Of a DNA stretch of 64,000 bases, positions 25,479 through 37,521 are shown one piece after another. Each line of letters starts with the position of its first letter. The first letter of the stretch is position 1. The notes under the pieces were generated by a model. It was not told where the DNA came from and searched no databases. It saw only the letters and a program-made list of their open reading frames with translations. Origin of the DNA: Populus alba. Lineage: Eukaryota > Streptophyta > Magnoliopsida > Malpighiales > Salicaceae. The position numbers and the translations under genes are program-made. Where the stretch lies: positions 12,718,204 to 12,782,203 of the forward strand of contig NC_133290.1 in the NCBI RefSeq assembly GCF_005239225.2, given 5' to 3'.

Positions 25479-25682
25479 GTGTGTTTTGCAGTGTGGTAGG
25501 AATTACTTTTCAAATAACTTTTCGTGCTGAAATGCATGTCAATGATTTTTTTTTATTTTTTTAAAAATTATTTTTGATATAAATATATCAAAATTATCCA
25601 AAAAATACAAGGCATACTCAATTTTAACAAAAAAAATTCAAAATTAATAGAAACGTTGTTTATACCACGTTCCCAAACATGC
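25479..25682. mobile_element. Near-complete MITE copy, inverted orientation
   Basis: The left end is GTGTTTTGCAGTGTGGTAGG and the right end ATACCACGTTCCCAAACATGC. Inside is the reverse complement of the family core (ATTTTTGATATAAATATATC) and the subterminal CTTTTCAAATAACTTTTCGTGC seen in the 17161 copy. A partial inverted copy of the same core occurs at about 25275-25365. Confidence 0.75.
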
Positions 25683-25961
25683 TTTCATGATTTTGAAAAA
25701 GCAATTATATGTTGCTTTCTTCTCGAGAGCATGGCTTTTAAAATTCATTACCAAACCAGTGAATCAATATTTTTGTTGATTAAAGTGATAAGTAAAAAAC
25801 TCGTCCAAAATGAGATTTTAGGCTTCAATTTCGTCACATATTTTTATAGAGACGGTGTGCATGTACACATATAATGAACCTTATATCCTAGATTTTGTTT
25901 AATAATAGAATAATACCCGAGCCATGTATCAAGAAAGTCAATTTAGATTAAGCTAGGTCAA

Positions 25962-26190
25962 TCTAAAAATAAAAAATATTATTATCGTAACTCTAAAACT
26001 CGACTTAGAGGTTAATTAAGGTAAGGTCCATGTCATTGATCGAGATGGTTAATATAGGTTGACTTGAGTCAACATGTGAATAAAAATAATTATTATCATA
26101 ATTTTAAAACCTGACTTGAAAGTTGACTCAAGATAATGTTCAAGTTACAGGTTGGAAGGGTCAATTTGACTAACCCAACTTTTTTAAAAG
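25962..26190. repeat. Two-copy tandem repeat (about 117-bp unit)
   Basis: AAAAATATTATTATCGTAAC..TAAAACTCGACTTAGAGGTT recurs as AATAATTATTATCATAAT..TAAAACCTGACTTGAAAGTT about 117 bp later. Each copy is followed by GGTTGACTTGAGTCAAC-like or GGGTCAATTTGAC phrases. It resembles the GTTAACTCGTC units near 7140, suggesting one dispersed repeat family. Confidence 0.6.
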
Positions 26191-26869
26191 AAAAAAATCA
26201 AAGCAATTTTGTTTTGATAAATTTTTGTTTTCAAAAAATTCAACGGATTTTTAACCTGTGTTTTATCTCGAGTTGAACTAGGTTTTTAATTGGATCAAAT
26301 CGAGTTAATTCTTCTTCTATATTTCTTAAACTCGGACTGGTTCATGGCTCAGATCAACATGTTAAGTCGGTTTTATAACTAATGTTATTATAATATTATT
26401 AATTTCAACATTCAATATTAATTAAAATGTGTGTGCGCGCGTGCTTTTAAAAAAATATATAAGTTTAACAACAATACATATTAAAGATAAAATAAACTTT
26501 TTCACATTTTGTTCTACTTTTTCCACTACAATCAAATAAAATATATAGATAATCATTTTATCTTATATATTACTATCAAATATAATTATATCTCCATCTT
26601 TTTTTTCATTTTATCTTCTATATTTTTATTGTTTTAGTTATTTTTATTCTAGAACAATAATCAAACGCTACCTTATATGTGTTTTTTTAAAAAAATGTGT
26701 TTGCTTAACTTATTTTATGATTGTGAAAAAATCAATATTCTATATTTTGGTGTTTGTTTAACTTATTTTTTATATCCATTTTAATTATAGAAAAAGGTAA
26801 TAAAGATTATTGTGTTTCCACAAAATATTTTCTTAAATGTCATGACGGAAAAAGTAAATGAAGTTTACA

Positions 26870-28133
26870 CAGTGGCAAAGCCAGAGTTTTTAAGATGAGG
26901 AGGCAAATTAATAAGAAATATTATATGACTTTTTAATATAACTTTTCTTTGAAGTTGATTGAGTTACATAACTTAAAATTTTAAATGACTTTTAATTCTT
27001 AAGATATTTATACTTGAAATACTTGTCTAATGATATGTTAATTTTATTTATGAATCTGTTGGTTTTTTTTATTATTATTAGTGTCTACATAATAATTAAC
27101 ACAACTACACAATAATTCTTTGTTAAACAATAGTCATTTGAGTTATATAATAATTCTAGATTTTTCATATGAAATTCATAGCAAAATACACATTAATTCA
27201 TCAAAACTCATTTCAATTCATATTTATATGCATATAATAAGTATGTTGATTAAATTATACTTAATCATTTCTAGACATTTAAATTGTTTCTAAACACACA
27301 CACAAAAGTTGCATGAACTCACCAAGTCAAATAAATGAAACAAGTTTTAATACTATATTCTAGTTTCAAATAAGAGAAAATGCTGAGAGAGAAAAATTAT
27401 AGCTTATAGAATTTAAACTCATGCCTCTCCTAACTCCAAGCATCTCATTAACAATTAATTACAAACAAATATGTGATATAAAATGACAATCAATATATGT
27501 ACATTGTAAATTAAGAGACCTTAATTAATAATTAATCCATGATTATAATGAATTAAGAGATCTTAGTTAAATAATTTCAATAATATACTCTATCAATACA
27601 CGAGATGTCAAAAATAGTGGTTTTTTATGAGCATTAATTTATTCATTTATAATAAAAAAGGAAATATTTAATTAATTAAATTAGTAAATTCAAACATTTA
27701 TTTTGAATACATTTATATCAAAACCCCTAAATTATCATAAACCCTAATGTTTTTAATGACTAATTATAAAAGAATATAACTAAAATTAGATAATGAAATA
27801 AATTAAAAAAAAGAAAGAAATTTACCACATAAAGCAAAAAAAGAGAAATTTGCATGAGAGTGAGAGAGGCATTCAATAACAGATCAAAATGTAAAGAAGT
27901 TCTATGTTAATTAGTGAAAGAAAAAAAAAATTGAGTGAATGAGCTGTTTATAAAAATTTTGAGTCAATGAGCTGTACATATATATTATATTAAAATATAA
28001 TTCAACAATAACTTTTCATTTTTTTTACTTTTCCATGTATCAAACTCTCATCAACCTATTATATTAATATCCTAATATTAAAAAAATTAAGGGGGCAATT
28101 ACTCCTTTTTGTCCCTACGTGGCTCTGCCACTG
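26870..28133. mobile_element. hAT-type transposon, non-autonomous, 1264 bp, with 8-bp TSD
   Basis: The left end CAGTGGCAAAGCCA and the inverted right end CAGTGGCAGAGCCA differ at one of 14 positions. The element is flanked by perfect direct 8-bp repeats AGTTTACA at 26862-26869 and 28134-28141. An 8-bp duplication and CAGTGGC-type ends are characteristic of hAT elements. The interior is AT-rich with no transposase. Just inside the left end is a GATGAGGAGGCAAAT phrase, and inside the right end GGGGGCAATTACTCC. The exact duplication indicates a comparatively young insertion. Confidence 0.88.
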
Positions 28134-28388
28134 AGTTTACATATATATTTTTAAAATCTCGTGCAATATCAATGCAGTAAATATTTTTATTACAATAAAG
28201 CTTTCCATGGAAGTGAACTTTTTTTTTTTTTTTTTTTTAAAAAAAAAGGGAAATGCTACAGATAAGCAAGGGTGCATAGCACCACTATTCATTTATTTTA
28301 AATATCCCTTGAACATTACACACACACAGGATTAGAAGAAAAAAAAAATAGAGAATTTCATATTTATGTTAATTAAAAGTAGAGTACC

Positions 28389-28510
28389 TTTTATTTTATT
28401 TTTTGAAAATACATTAAAATTATTTTTTAAAATATTCAAAATCAAAATCATAAAAAAATATTTAAAATATTATTTCAATACTATTTCAAGTCAAATGTAT
28501 TTTTAAAACC
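28389..28510. mobile_element. Partial MITE-family copy, inverted
   Basis: This carries the reverse core (AATACATTAAAATTATTTTTTAAAATATTCAAAATCAA type) and a diverged ATTTCAAGTCAAATG phrase. Ends are not clean. Confidence 0.45.
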
Positions 28511-28629
28511 CACTCAAATACAGTGTTAAACACAAAAACAAAAGATAAATCAAATAAATTTATCATGCTTTTGTAACATACAAGGAAATATTAATATTTT
28601 TTATTTGTAATATTATCATATTGACCTTG

Positions 28630-28835
28630 TTTTTTTTTTTTTTGCGTTTCAAAAACTCTTTTTAAAAAATTAAATTTTATTTTTTTCTTTGTTTTAAATT
28701 AATATTTTTTGATGTTTTTATATCATTTTGATGTGCTGGTATCAAAAGTAATTTTTTAAAAATAAAAAAATATATTATTTTAATATATTTCTAAATGAAA
28801 AATATTTTGAAAAGCAATCACAACTACACTCCATG
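28630..28835. mobile_element. MITE-family copy
   Basis: The core TTTTGATGTGCTGGTATC lies at about 28727, followed by AAAAGTAATTTTTTAAAAAT and the right subterminal TTTTGAAAAGCAATCACAAC, ACTACACTCC. The left end is eroded into a poly-T run. Confidence 0.65.
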
Positions 28836-29077
28836 AGGATGCCTAACTTCTTTTGTTCTTGAATATAATTAATTAATCTATCCATGATAATTTTTTATTT
28901 CTCTTAGACAATTTAGGTCTACTACCTTTAAATGTTTATTAATGTATGCAATTATTTTATTACAAGATTACATAGAATAAGAGACATCCATGCAGTTGTA
29001 AAATGGAAACATTGACAGAGACACAAGACTAAAAACCACACAAACAAGCAATCCATTAGTAATCGGTTTTTTATAAA

Positions 29078-29236
29078 AAAATAAAAATAAAAAGTTTAAT
29101 GGTATAGTTTTTATATTTTAAGATTGTTTTGATGTGTTGGTGTCAAAAATAATTTTTTTTAAAAAAATATTTTGATATATTTTCAAGTGAAAAATACTTT
29201 AAAAAACAATAGACACCACACTTTTAAACACTCTCT
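29078..29236. mobile_element. MITE-family copy
   Basis: The core TTTTGATGTGTTGGTGTC is followed by AAAAATAATTTTTTTTAAAA and the right end AAAACAATAGACACCACACT, TTTAAACACTCTC. The left end is unclear. The rest of 28840-30040 is AT-rich intergenic DNA. Confidence 0.6.
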
Positions 29237-29494
29237 AAAACAAATTATTTGTTGATCAGATATTTAATTAGACTATTTTTATCAAAATAATTATATTTAT
29301 ACGAGATTATTTGTGTCCGCAATTTTTTATATAAATTTTACTTATAAATAATAATAATAAAAATACTTGTTTACCAACCAAATCATAAACCTTCAAATAA
29401 CCTAAAGAAAACTAGTAGCTTAGTAACGTGTTATTATTTTTTTTAAACCACAATAATAAAAGCTAGAGACAATGCACATTAGTATGCTCCCATG

Positions 29495-29536
29495 CATGCA
29501 AAACGCAATCATATACATGCAAAACGCAATCATATA
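29495..29536. repeat. Perfect 21-bp tandem duplication
   Basis: CATGCAAAACGCAATCATATA occurs twice in direct succession without mismatch. The identity of the copies suggests recent slippage. Confidence 0.95.
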
Positions 29537-30049
29537 CTGGAGTGTTTATGAGTATAATAATAATTGTGATTTAAAATGTTTTTTTTTTATTATATAAAAA
29601 TAATATTATTTTATTTATTAAAAATTATTTTTTACATTACACATAGAAAAATCATCCAGCACTCCTCACGTCCAATTGGAAAGAAGAAAACAAGAGACAG
29701 ACATGGAAGCAGCAAACTGTCGATCAATGTTGACAAATGGCATGGTATATTTGAAAAAAATGGTGGGTGCTCAAATCCCATCATCAATGGGCGGGAATGA
29801 CGCCATTTTTATTTGAATAATCAAGCCAGAAAGTCAATAAAAAAACAGAACACAGAATAATATCACCCTATTTTGCCCATTCGCCTCCTTCTTACTATAA
29901 AAAGTTAATATATGCCAATGTCTCGTCCTCTTCACGTCCAATTGGCCGTACACTATCTTGATTTACAACTCATTAATTGAACAAATAAAATAAAAAATAC
30001 CAAGAAAAGATTCTCAAAAAATAAAAATAAAAAAGAGAAAAAAGCTCCC

Positions 30050-30190
30050 TATTTAAACACCTGCATTTTATACTGACACTCCTCAGATTTCTCTGCACAT
30101 TTTGTTTGTGCTTGCTTCTTTGCTATTTAACTCTTTTCCGTCGATCAATATTTGATTGATTTTTCTTTTTTCATAGTCTCAAAGCTAAAG
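30050..30190 (+). promoter_or_regulatory. FPP core promoter and first noncoding exon
   Basis: A TATTTAAA box lies at 30050-30057, with a plausible start site about 30 bp downstream in a C/T-rich leader. AAAG|GTACCTC at 30190 is a good donor for a 5'-UTR intron that runs to an acceptor near 30909 or later. An intron in the leader just upstream of the start exon is common in plant genes. Positions of the start site and acceptor are inferred. Confidence 0.5.
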
Positions 30191-30971
30191 GTACCTCTTT
30201 TTTTTTTTTTTTTTACAAAAACTTAATTTAAAGATTTTAGCTTTTTGATTTTTGAGATAATTTGGGATGAGTATTATTGCCTTGGCAATTATTTCTTGCT
30301 TCTTCATGTGATGTTTGAAGGCGGGTCTTTGCCTTTTCTTAGTTTTGTTAGATAGATAGATAATCGTGTTGAAGAGAAATGGGGTTATTATTGGCTATTA
30401 GGCAGCATTGGCCTTTTCTCATGTGGTCCTCTCTGTCTCTTTCTATCCATCTATGATTTTCTTCTTTATTTCTATGACACTCATTTCATGGCGTGAAATT
30501 TGGGGGATTTGGTAGGTGCCCAGCTGATGAGTTGTTCAAAATCTTATGTCTCAAGTAATTGTTGATAGATAAAGAGCCAAACTTTAAAAGGGTTATCAAA
30601 TATATCCATCAAAATCCATCTTTTGATGAACATGATTCTTCTTCAAAAAGTTAGGACATTGTTTCTAGATTGGTTATGGAGAGTGAATTCTAAGCAATGT
30701 TAATATCATTACCAAAAAGACTACTCATTTTTATTTGTTTGTAACAGTTGGATGTGACCCTTTTTGTTTGCTTGTTAGCTTGCTTGCTTACATTGTTTGG
30801 TATCCTTGAACTTCTGAGATTTCAAAGCAAACACCTGGTTTGGTGGTCACATTGTAGGATTAAGGTTGTTGGGTTTTTGTTTAATGACGTTGGGTGGTTG
30901 TGTTTGTAGCTTTACAATGAAAAGAATGGAATTTTGTGTGAGGGGATAGTGATACTTTGGTGAGACTGGAG

Positions 30972-33900
30972 ATGGACAGGAGGAGCTGGTTATGGAGAAG
31001 GAAGTCGTCAGAGAAGAGTCCCGGGGAAACAGACAGTTCAGGGTCCATATCTTCTCGTTCTGAAAGATTCTCTGATGATCAGGTTGGTTCAATTTTTGGT
31101 TTTGAGTTTTTTGCATATTGCTATACTCCTATACCTTATTTTTTTTCAAAAAAAAGATTTAAAAAAACATTAAGTGGAATGAACTTTGGATATTGGAATG
31201 TATTTTGCCGAACTTGGAATCTCTGTTTATGCGATATTTGTCATGGCCTGCCACTCTTCAGATGAGGTCTCAATTTATATCCTTTTGCTCATCTTTTGGA
31301 GTTTGCAGAAACGCACTCAAAGAAATTTCCCAAATGAATCCTGCTGGTCTTATCTTGGGATAATTTTTTCCCATACATTCAAGTATAATCCTTTCTTATT
31401 TTGTATTGTCTTATTAGGCACTTAAGGTGTTGCTTGCTTGCAGTGCTTGTTTGAATTTTCCTAGTGACAGAAAATCACTGCAAAAATTATGAGCATTTTT
31501 ATTTACGACATTGATTTTTGAGGCTGGCTGGAGCGATTTAGATATAAATAAGCTTTTCTTAATCGACTCCAATGAATCTATGGCCTAGGCTTGAGATCAT
31601 TAGATAGGGATTGAATAATGAAGCCAATTCCTCAAACTCTTTGCTGCTCCAACAAATTCCATCTCTTTCAAGAGGCTTCATCAGCATCTTCTTCAATTTC
31701 CGCCAGTTATGGCTCTTTATTTGTAGTAGTATCGCAGTCTGTTTCTCTTCCTCATCATTCTGAAGCCCAGATTGAAGACAAGTTACTACTTGCTCTAAAG
31801 ATCCTTGGATGTTTCTGGGGCTAGCTTCTACTTGACTTGAAACTTCTTGGACATGGCTAAAAATAATTTCAACCTTACCTAAAATATCTGCTTCAACCAT
31901 CAGAAATATGCCTGTACCTGATTTGTAGTTTGTAGCATGGATAATACCTGCTCTGCAAGGCATGCATCATCCAATCAGTTTCAGTGTAAGAAGAAGATGC
32001 ACAGTCAGAATGAACAGTAAGACTCACCCTTACAGTGGAACTTTACTTTAACATGTCCAGATTTTAACAGTGTGCCTTTCGGCCTTTCCATTCTGAAGGT
32101 GGAGATTGGATAAGATCCCTTGAGCAGTCTTTGTAGGATATTCGTACTTTGATGAATCATAACCAACAGAATAAAACTTGGCTATAATCTTCATATCGGA
32201 TCACCTCTCTTAGTCTCTTCACCATCCTGATTCCACATGGATCGGGAAGGATGATTTGTGTTCCGTGAATCCGAAGCTATTATGCTAGCACCAGCAGTTT
32301 AACTCCCACAATCAATTTAGTTTAATTTTAGGTTCTGTTTAGTAGGAAGGAATTCCTATTCCTACTGAGAGGATTTCTACTCCCATTCCCTGTCTACATA
32401 AAAGCTCTGGTATGCTTTTGAAACTCAGATTTCTGTCAATGGTTGAAAATTGAGAATCTGTTTGTCTTAATGATTTTCCATTGGGTCATTGTGTCCTGGT
32501 TTTTGCTTTCAACATGCAAATGATGGCTTTGTGCTTTTAAGTGATGTGGGAGAAATTCTGATTTTTTCTCCCTTCTTCTTGGCAAAGGTATATCCAATTC
32601 ATAATCCTCAATCACCAGAAGTTACATCTAAAGCTGTACTCACCGATGAAGACCTTAGTGACAATGTGAGGACTTTGACAGAGAAACTATCTGCTGCTCT
32701 CCTGAACATTAGTGCCAAAGAAGAGTTGGTACAGCAGCATGCCAAAGTTGCAGAAGAAGCAGTCTCAGGTATTTGTCTCATTGCTTTCTACTCTCAAATT
32801 CTGTTGAAAGTTGAGCTAGTGTTTGGTTTCTTCTAAATTAAACAGTACAAACTTCTCGAATAATAATTAAAAAAAAAAAAAAAAAAAAAAACACATCAGG
32901 GCTAGCCCGGTTTGTCAGGTTACTTAGTTTTTTCTAAGATACCTGTTGAATCCCTCACATGATATAGGTACGAGAGCAGAGAGGGATTAAGGCTGAAGGA
33001 GGGCTTCTCCGTTGTGCAACGCAACCATAGAAAAAAGAAAAATAAAAAAAACAAAAAAAGGATCTGATGGAATTTTTTAAAGATTGTCCGTAAACCTCCT
33101 TTTCTAACATTATCCCATTTCTTATTCTAATTAGGGATGTGATCTATAACCTGCCTCCCATATCTGGTTTATCAGCTATTATTTGTTTTTTCTGCCTCAA
33201 ACTCTAGGGTGGGAGAAAGCTGAAAATGATCTGTCAGCTTTAAAGCAACGACTTGAGGATGCTACTAAGAAGAACTCTGGACTTGAAGATAGAGTTGGTC
33301 ATCTGGATGCAGCACTGAAGGAATGTGTGAGGCAGCTAAGACAATCAAGAGAAGAGCAAGATGAAAGGATCAATGAAGCTGTTACCAAGAAAATTAGTGA
33401 ATGGGAATCAACGAAGTCTGAGCTCGAGGCCCAGCTTGTGGAACTCCAGGCTCAGCTTCAAACTGCAAAAGATGAAGCTACTACGTCAGCTGATTCGGAT
33501 TTATGGAAAAGGTTTGATGCTGTAGAGAAAGAGAACATGTCCCTTAAGCGCGAGCTCCTTTCTCGAGCTGAGGAGATGGAGATTAGGATTTTGGAGAGGG
33601 ACTTGAGCACCCAAGCTGCTGAAACAGCAAGCAAACTTCACCTGGAAAGCATAAAGAAGCTTGCTAAGCTTGAAGCTGAGTGTCGGAAGCTGAAAGCCAC
33701 GGCTCGTAAAGCATCAGCTGCTAATGATTACAAATCTTTAACTGCCTCATCAATTGGTGGTGAGTCTATCACTGACAGGCAATCTGATATTGGGGAGAGG
33801 CTACTGGCAGTTGAAAGTCATTCAAGCAAGATGAGTGGCTTGGAAATGAATGAATGTGACCCACGCTGCTCTGACTCCCGGGCCTGTGCTCATGTTACAG

Positions 33901-36179
33901 AATTTGATCAATATAAGAATTGGAACCCTATTGGAAGAAACCGCACGGTTCCTTCTGTAGAAATCAATCTCATGGATGATTTTCTGGAAATGGAAAGACT
34001 CGCAGCTTTTCCAAATACATTAAGTGGAAGTTCTTACCTTGAGGCAGAATCTGTATCAGATAAAGGCAATGGTAGTGGAAACCCATGGAAAGAAGAACTC
34101 GAATCCATGATTAACAGGACTGCTGAACTGGAGGAGAAGTTGGATAAGATGGAAGAAGAAAAAATTAAATCGGAAGTGGCTTTGACTAAATGCCAGAGGC
34201 AGCTCGAGACATTAAGGAGTCACCTGCATGAAGCAGATACAAAGATAGGGGAGCTGCAAGCTCAGTTAGCTCTTGCAAACGAGTCAAGACAAGCTAGAGA
34301 GGAAGAGATGAAGGACATTGAAGCAAAGAGTGAAGAGACAAAATCACAACTCAGAATTGCTGAAGCTGAGATCAAAACCTTGCTTTCTAAAGTTGTTTCG
34401 TTAGATTCGGAGGTTGAGAAAGAGCGTGCTTTGTCAGCTGAAAATGCTGTAAAGAGCCAGCAGTTGGAGGATGAGCTCTCAAAAATGAAATGTGAAGCTG
34501 AGCTCCATCACGAGAATGAGCGCAGGCGTGTTGCCAGCTTTAATGAAGAGTTGAAGATTACACAGGTCAGTATCTTGAGACTTACTAGAAGCTCCATAAC
34601 CATTCCCACTCCAAGTTCATAAATGCTGCATTTACTGTAATTGAGTCTACTTACATGGTCTCTCGTGCCTTAAATCTGCCATACATATTGATCCACTTGC
34701 ATTTTCCATCTTGGCTGCTATACTCTGTTACCCCAACTTATAACAAGCCAAGATAACCACATTGCTGATTCACAAATTTCTTTAGTGTGTTCGTTATTTG
34801 ACCTTTTAAAGAAAATGCCTTTATAGAATGTCAAATTTATTGACAAGGCAATAATAATAAAGGTTCAAATTCACCTTTGACCTGCATTGTTTTATGCAAA
34901 ACCCTAATTATGCAATTTAGGTAGTTTTTGTTTTTGCGGTCAAACCACATCTTTGAAGATTTTTTAGTTTTTGCTTTAAATTAGTTTTTTTAGGTGTTTT
35001 TTGAATCGTTTTGATGTAAAAAAAAATAAAAATTATTTTGATGCAATTCTAAGCCAAAAAACATTTTGAAAAACAACCGTTACTATAATATCAAACACTA
35101 CCTTAATTGATAAATAAATCTACTGCCATTGTACTGTTCTGGGATCAAAATGTCCTGAATTCCTTTTCCTATTCTGTGCATCATAGTGATTTGCATTCTG
35201 GATAATTTTCAACTGGCAGTCTTTAACTTCTTTCAAATTTCAAAGTCTCAGGAGAGGGACTGTTTTATAGACTAGTAATACCACTGTTCGCTGTACTAAC
35301 CATTTAAACTTGAATTTTGACAAATTCAAGTCTTTATATCTAATATCTTGTAATCCTTGTTGTCCATTTCTGATTAACTTTCATATTGCGAAACTTCTAA
35401 AAAAGCAAACGGTCCTTTTTGCGTTATTGTTCTTTTCAATAATTTTCTTTTTAGTTAGCTTCTCCATTAAATTTGAAACTTTATCTCAAAGGGAATAAAA
35501 TATTTTCTCGGGTTAACTTCCATTAAAAAGAGCAGTTTTACCTCTACAAGAAGAGGAAAAAAAAAGGTTTCAAAGCTACCTTCAAAATTTTTTGCATCAT
35601 TTTTTCGTTGATATCCTTTGTCGGAATCATTTTTGACCTCATAAAACCAATTGGCATCACAGTTATGAATGATATGAGATACCTAAAATTCTATAATTTC
35701 TGGATGCATTAATCTGTTAAAAAAAATATGGGTTTTAAGAACAAAAGTAATTTGTTAAACACAATTGCTTTGGTAAATGGTATTCACATCTTGTTTTTTT
35801 ATCGCAGGAGAAAGAGCTAGCTGTTGCTGCAAGCAAATTTGCAGATTGCCAGAAAACGATCTCATCTCTTGGTCTTCAGTTGAAATCTCTTGCAACATTC
35901 GAAGACCTCTTGTTTGATTCTGAGAAATCCTCAGATGTCAGTAGTGAAGGATTAAAGGCTCATGCTGATGATGAACAACAGAGACCTGATCCTAGAAATC
36001 TATCTTCAGGTAGAGATTCTGAAGCCTTCCAGGTCAGTAGAGGTGCTTTAAGATCAAAGAAAGGAAGTAATAGGGAGTCATCATTATCATTAAACTCGAG
36101 CTTTGTTTCTGAAAAGAACAGAAATGGATTTGGAAAGTTTCCCCCCAGAGGTCTTAGTAGGGTTCGCAATGAAAATTAG
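30972..36179 (+). CDS. FPP: Filament-like plant protein (FPP), 673 aa
   Basis: Four coding exons: 30972-31082, 32588-32768, 33208-34565 and 35808-36179. Phases 0, 1 and 0 close to 673 residues. The start is fixed by the family hallmark [19 protein letters not shown], followed by a Ser-rich stretch. Residues about 55-260 form long heptad coiled coils and include the conserved [19 protein letters not shown] and [19 protein letters not shown] less ordered linker (about 270-350) contains [17 protein letters not shown] second coiled coil covers about 350-550, and the last exon has [17 protein letters not shown] typical of the family C-terminus. FPPs are long coiled-coil proteins, some binding MAP65-type or WIT-type partners at microtubules or the nuclear envelope. 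The exact paralogue is uncertain (FPP3-like by length). Intron 3 carries a MITE. Confidence 0.93.
31559..31963 (-). pseudogene. Antisense open frame in FPP intron 1 (unrecognised, possible gene relic)
   Basis: A 134-codon frame is antisense to the host intron, with a protein-like composition: helical, with [20 protein letters not shown] and [17 protein letters not shown]. It is unusually open for this AT-rich window. It has no upstream continuation with plausible promoter features, and no family was recognised. It could be an inserted gene fragment or chance. Confidence 0.3.
34920..35103. mobile_element. MITE-family copy in FPP intron 3
   Basis: The core TTTTGATGTAAAAAAAAATA is followed by the subterminal TTTTGAAAAACAACCGTTAC and the right end TATAATATCAAACACTACC. 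The left end, near GGTAGTTTTTGTTTTTGCGG, forms a degenerate inverted match to the right end. Confidence 0.6.
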
Positions 36180-37521
36180 TATATGACGAGTGAAATTTAA
36201 GGAAACAACTAGGTATTAAATTTTTTCCATTGTAAAGCATTCATTCTTGTCATAAAGAATGTAGATTCCTTCATTTGAATTTGCAGTTGTATTTATATAA
36301 AATTATAAATATCACCTCATTCACAAACAAATTATCCATAAAAAATAACACATAACAATCAATATTTTCCTCTGCGTTTTTCAGAATTTCAATTTGCTTT
36401 TTTGACAGCTTTCTGCATCTGCAGAGGGGAAGTGGCGGCAATATGTTTTCATAAATAAATTAGAGTTTTAGCAAGCATGCATAAATAAGCATGGACATTT
36501 AAAAACTTTTGATTGCCCATCAAACTGTCTAATAAAATTCTTTGGTATTACCTAAATAAACTACTAACTTTGCCTTTTGAAAAATATTTTCGGCTTATAA
36601 AACATTTTACAGAAAGAATTGAGATTCTCCTATGCTTATAGAATTGAAATTTTCAAAATCAAAATGATAGGATATGATTTTAGTATTTGTTGAAAGTGGC
36701 AAAAATAATTAAATGGATATAATTTTGCTTAATATTTTTTCTCTCTCACCTTATCCAATTTATGGCACCCCTGTGAAAATCTTACCTGCACTATATTCCA
36801 ACTATTTCGATTACTATCATCACCTTGTGGTCATTGTTGTCCTGTCCTAAGAAACCCACCCCACCATTGCCTTTGCTTTTGCCACTGCTGTCACCATCCT
36901 ACTATCACCACCACCACCATCACGTCTCCTCCTCTGCCACCAGCCTCACTGCTCAGCAGCACCATAATCACCCCACCAAAAAAAAATACAGTTGGATACA
37001 GATAGGCTATTTATTATCCGGGGACGAAATATGCCTTTAAACCTCGAGGTTGATAAATAACAGAGGGAAGAAGAACAGGGCAAGATGCGTGAGAATGAAT
37101 CTGTGGCAGTAGGTTGGGTTCCTGAACAAGAAGGGCTAGAGCCTGAGCCGACAAGAGCGGAAACCTTATATATGGCTGATAAAGTTTGACAAAGATCATG
37201 TTGAGGGATGGCTTCAAAGTCTTAAAATTGGACAATAAGGCCTGCAGGTGTGCAAGTGGAAATGCTGGGTATGATTGCTTTTATGTGCATACAAATATAA
37301 CCAATATGTAAGTAACCTTTTTTTTTTTTTTTTTATCAAATATAAAATACATGTTGATTGTGGAAATTCTTTTACATGGTAGTGCTAAAAGCTAAGGATA
37401 ACCAGGCACTCCATGCAAAACGTTTCTACATTTTCATAAAGAGCAAGAGGAAACAACTAGGAGTAGAAATACTTTGACAATTGAAAGACCGTCTTCCATC
37501 TTTTGAAGCTTCCTGTTTCAG
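36180..37521. other. Convergent intergenic region between FPP and FAAH
   Basis: The 3' ends of the plus-strand FPP gene and the minus-strand FAAH gene face each other across about 1.34 kb. No gene was found. A C/CA-rich patch at 36830-36970 (CCACCACCACCATCACG) gives short shadow reading frames only. Confidence 0.6.

Noticed and set aside
36825..37040. Plus-strand Pro/His-rich frame after FPP
   Set aside because: It comes from a CCA/CAC simple-sequence patch with no splice connection to FPP and no domain.
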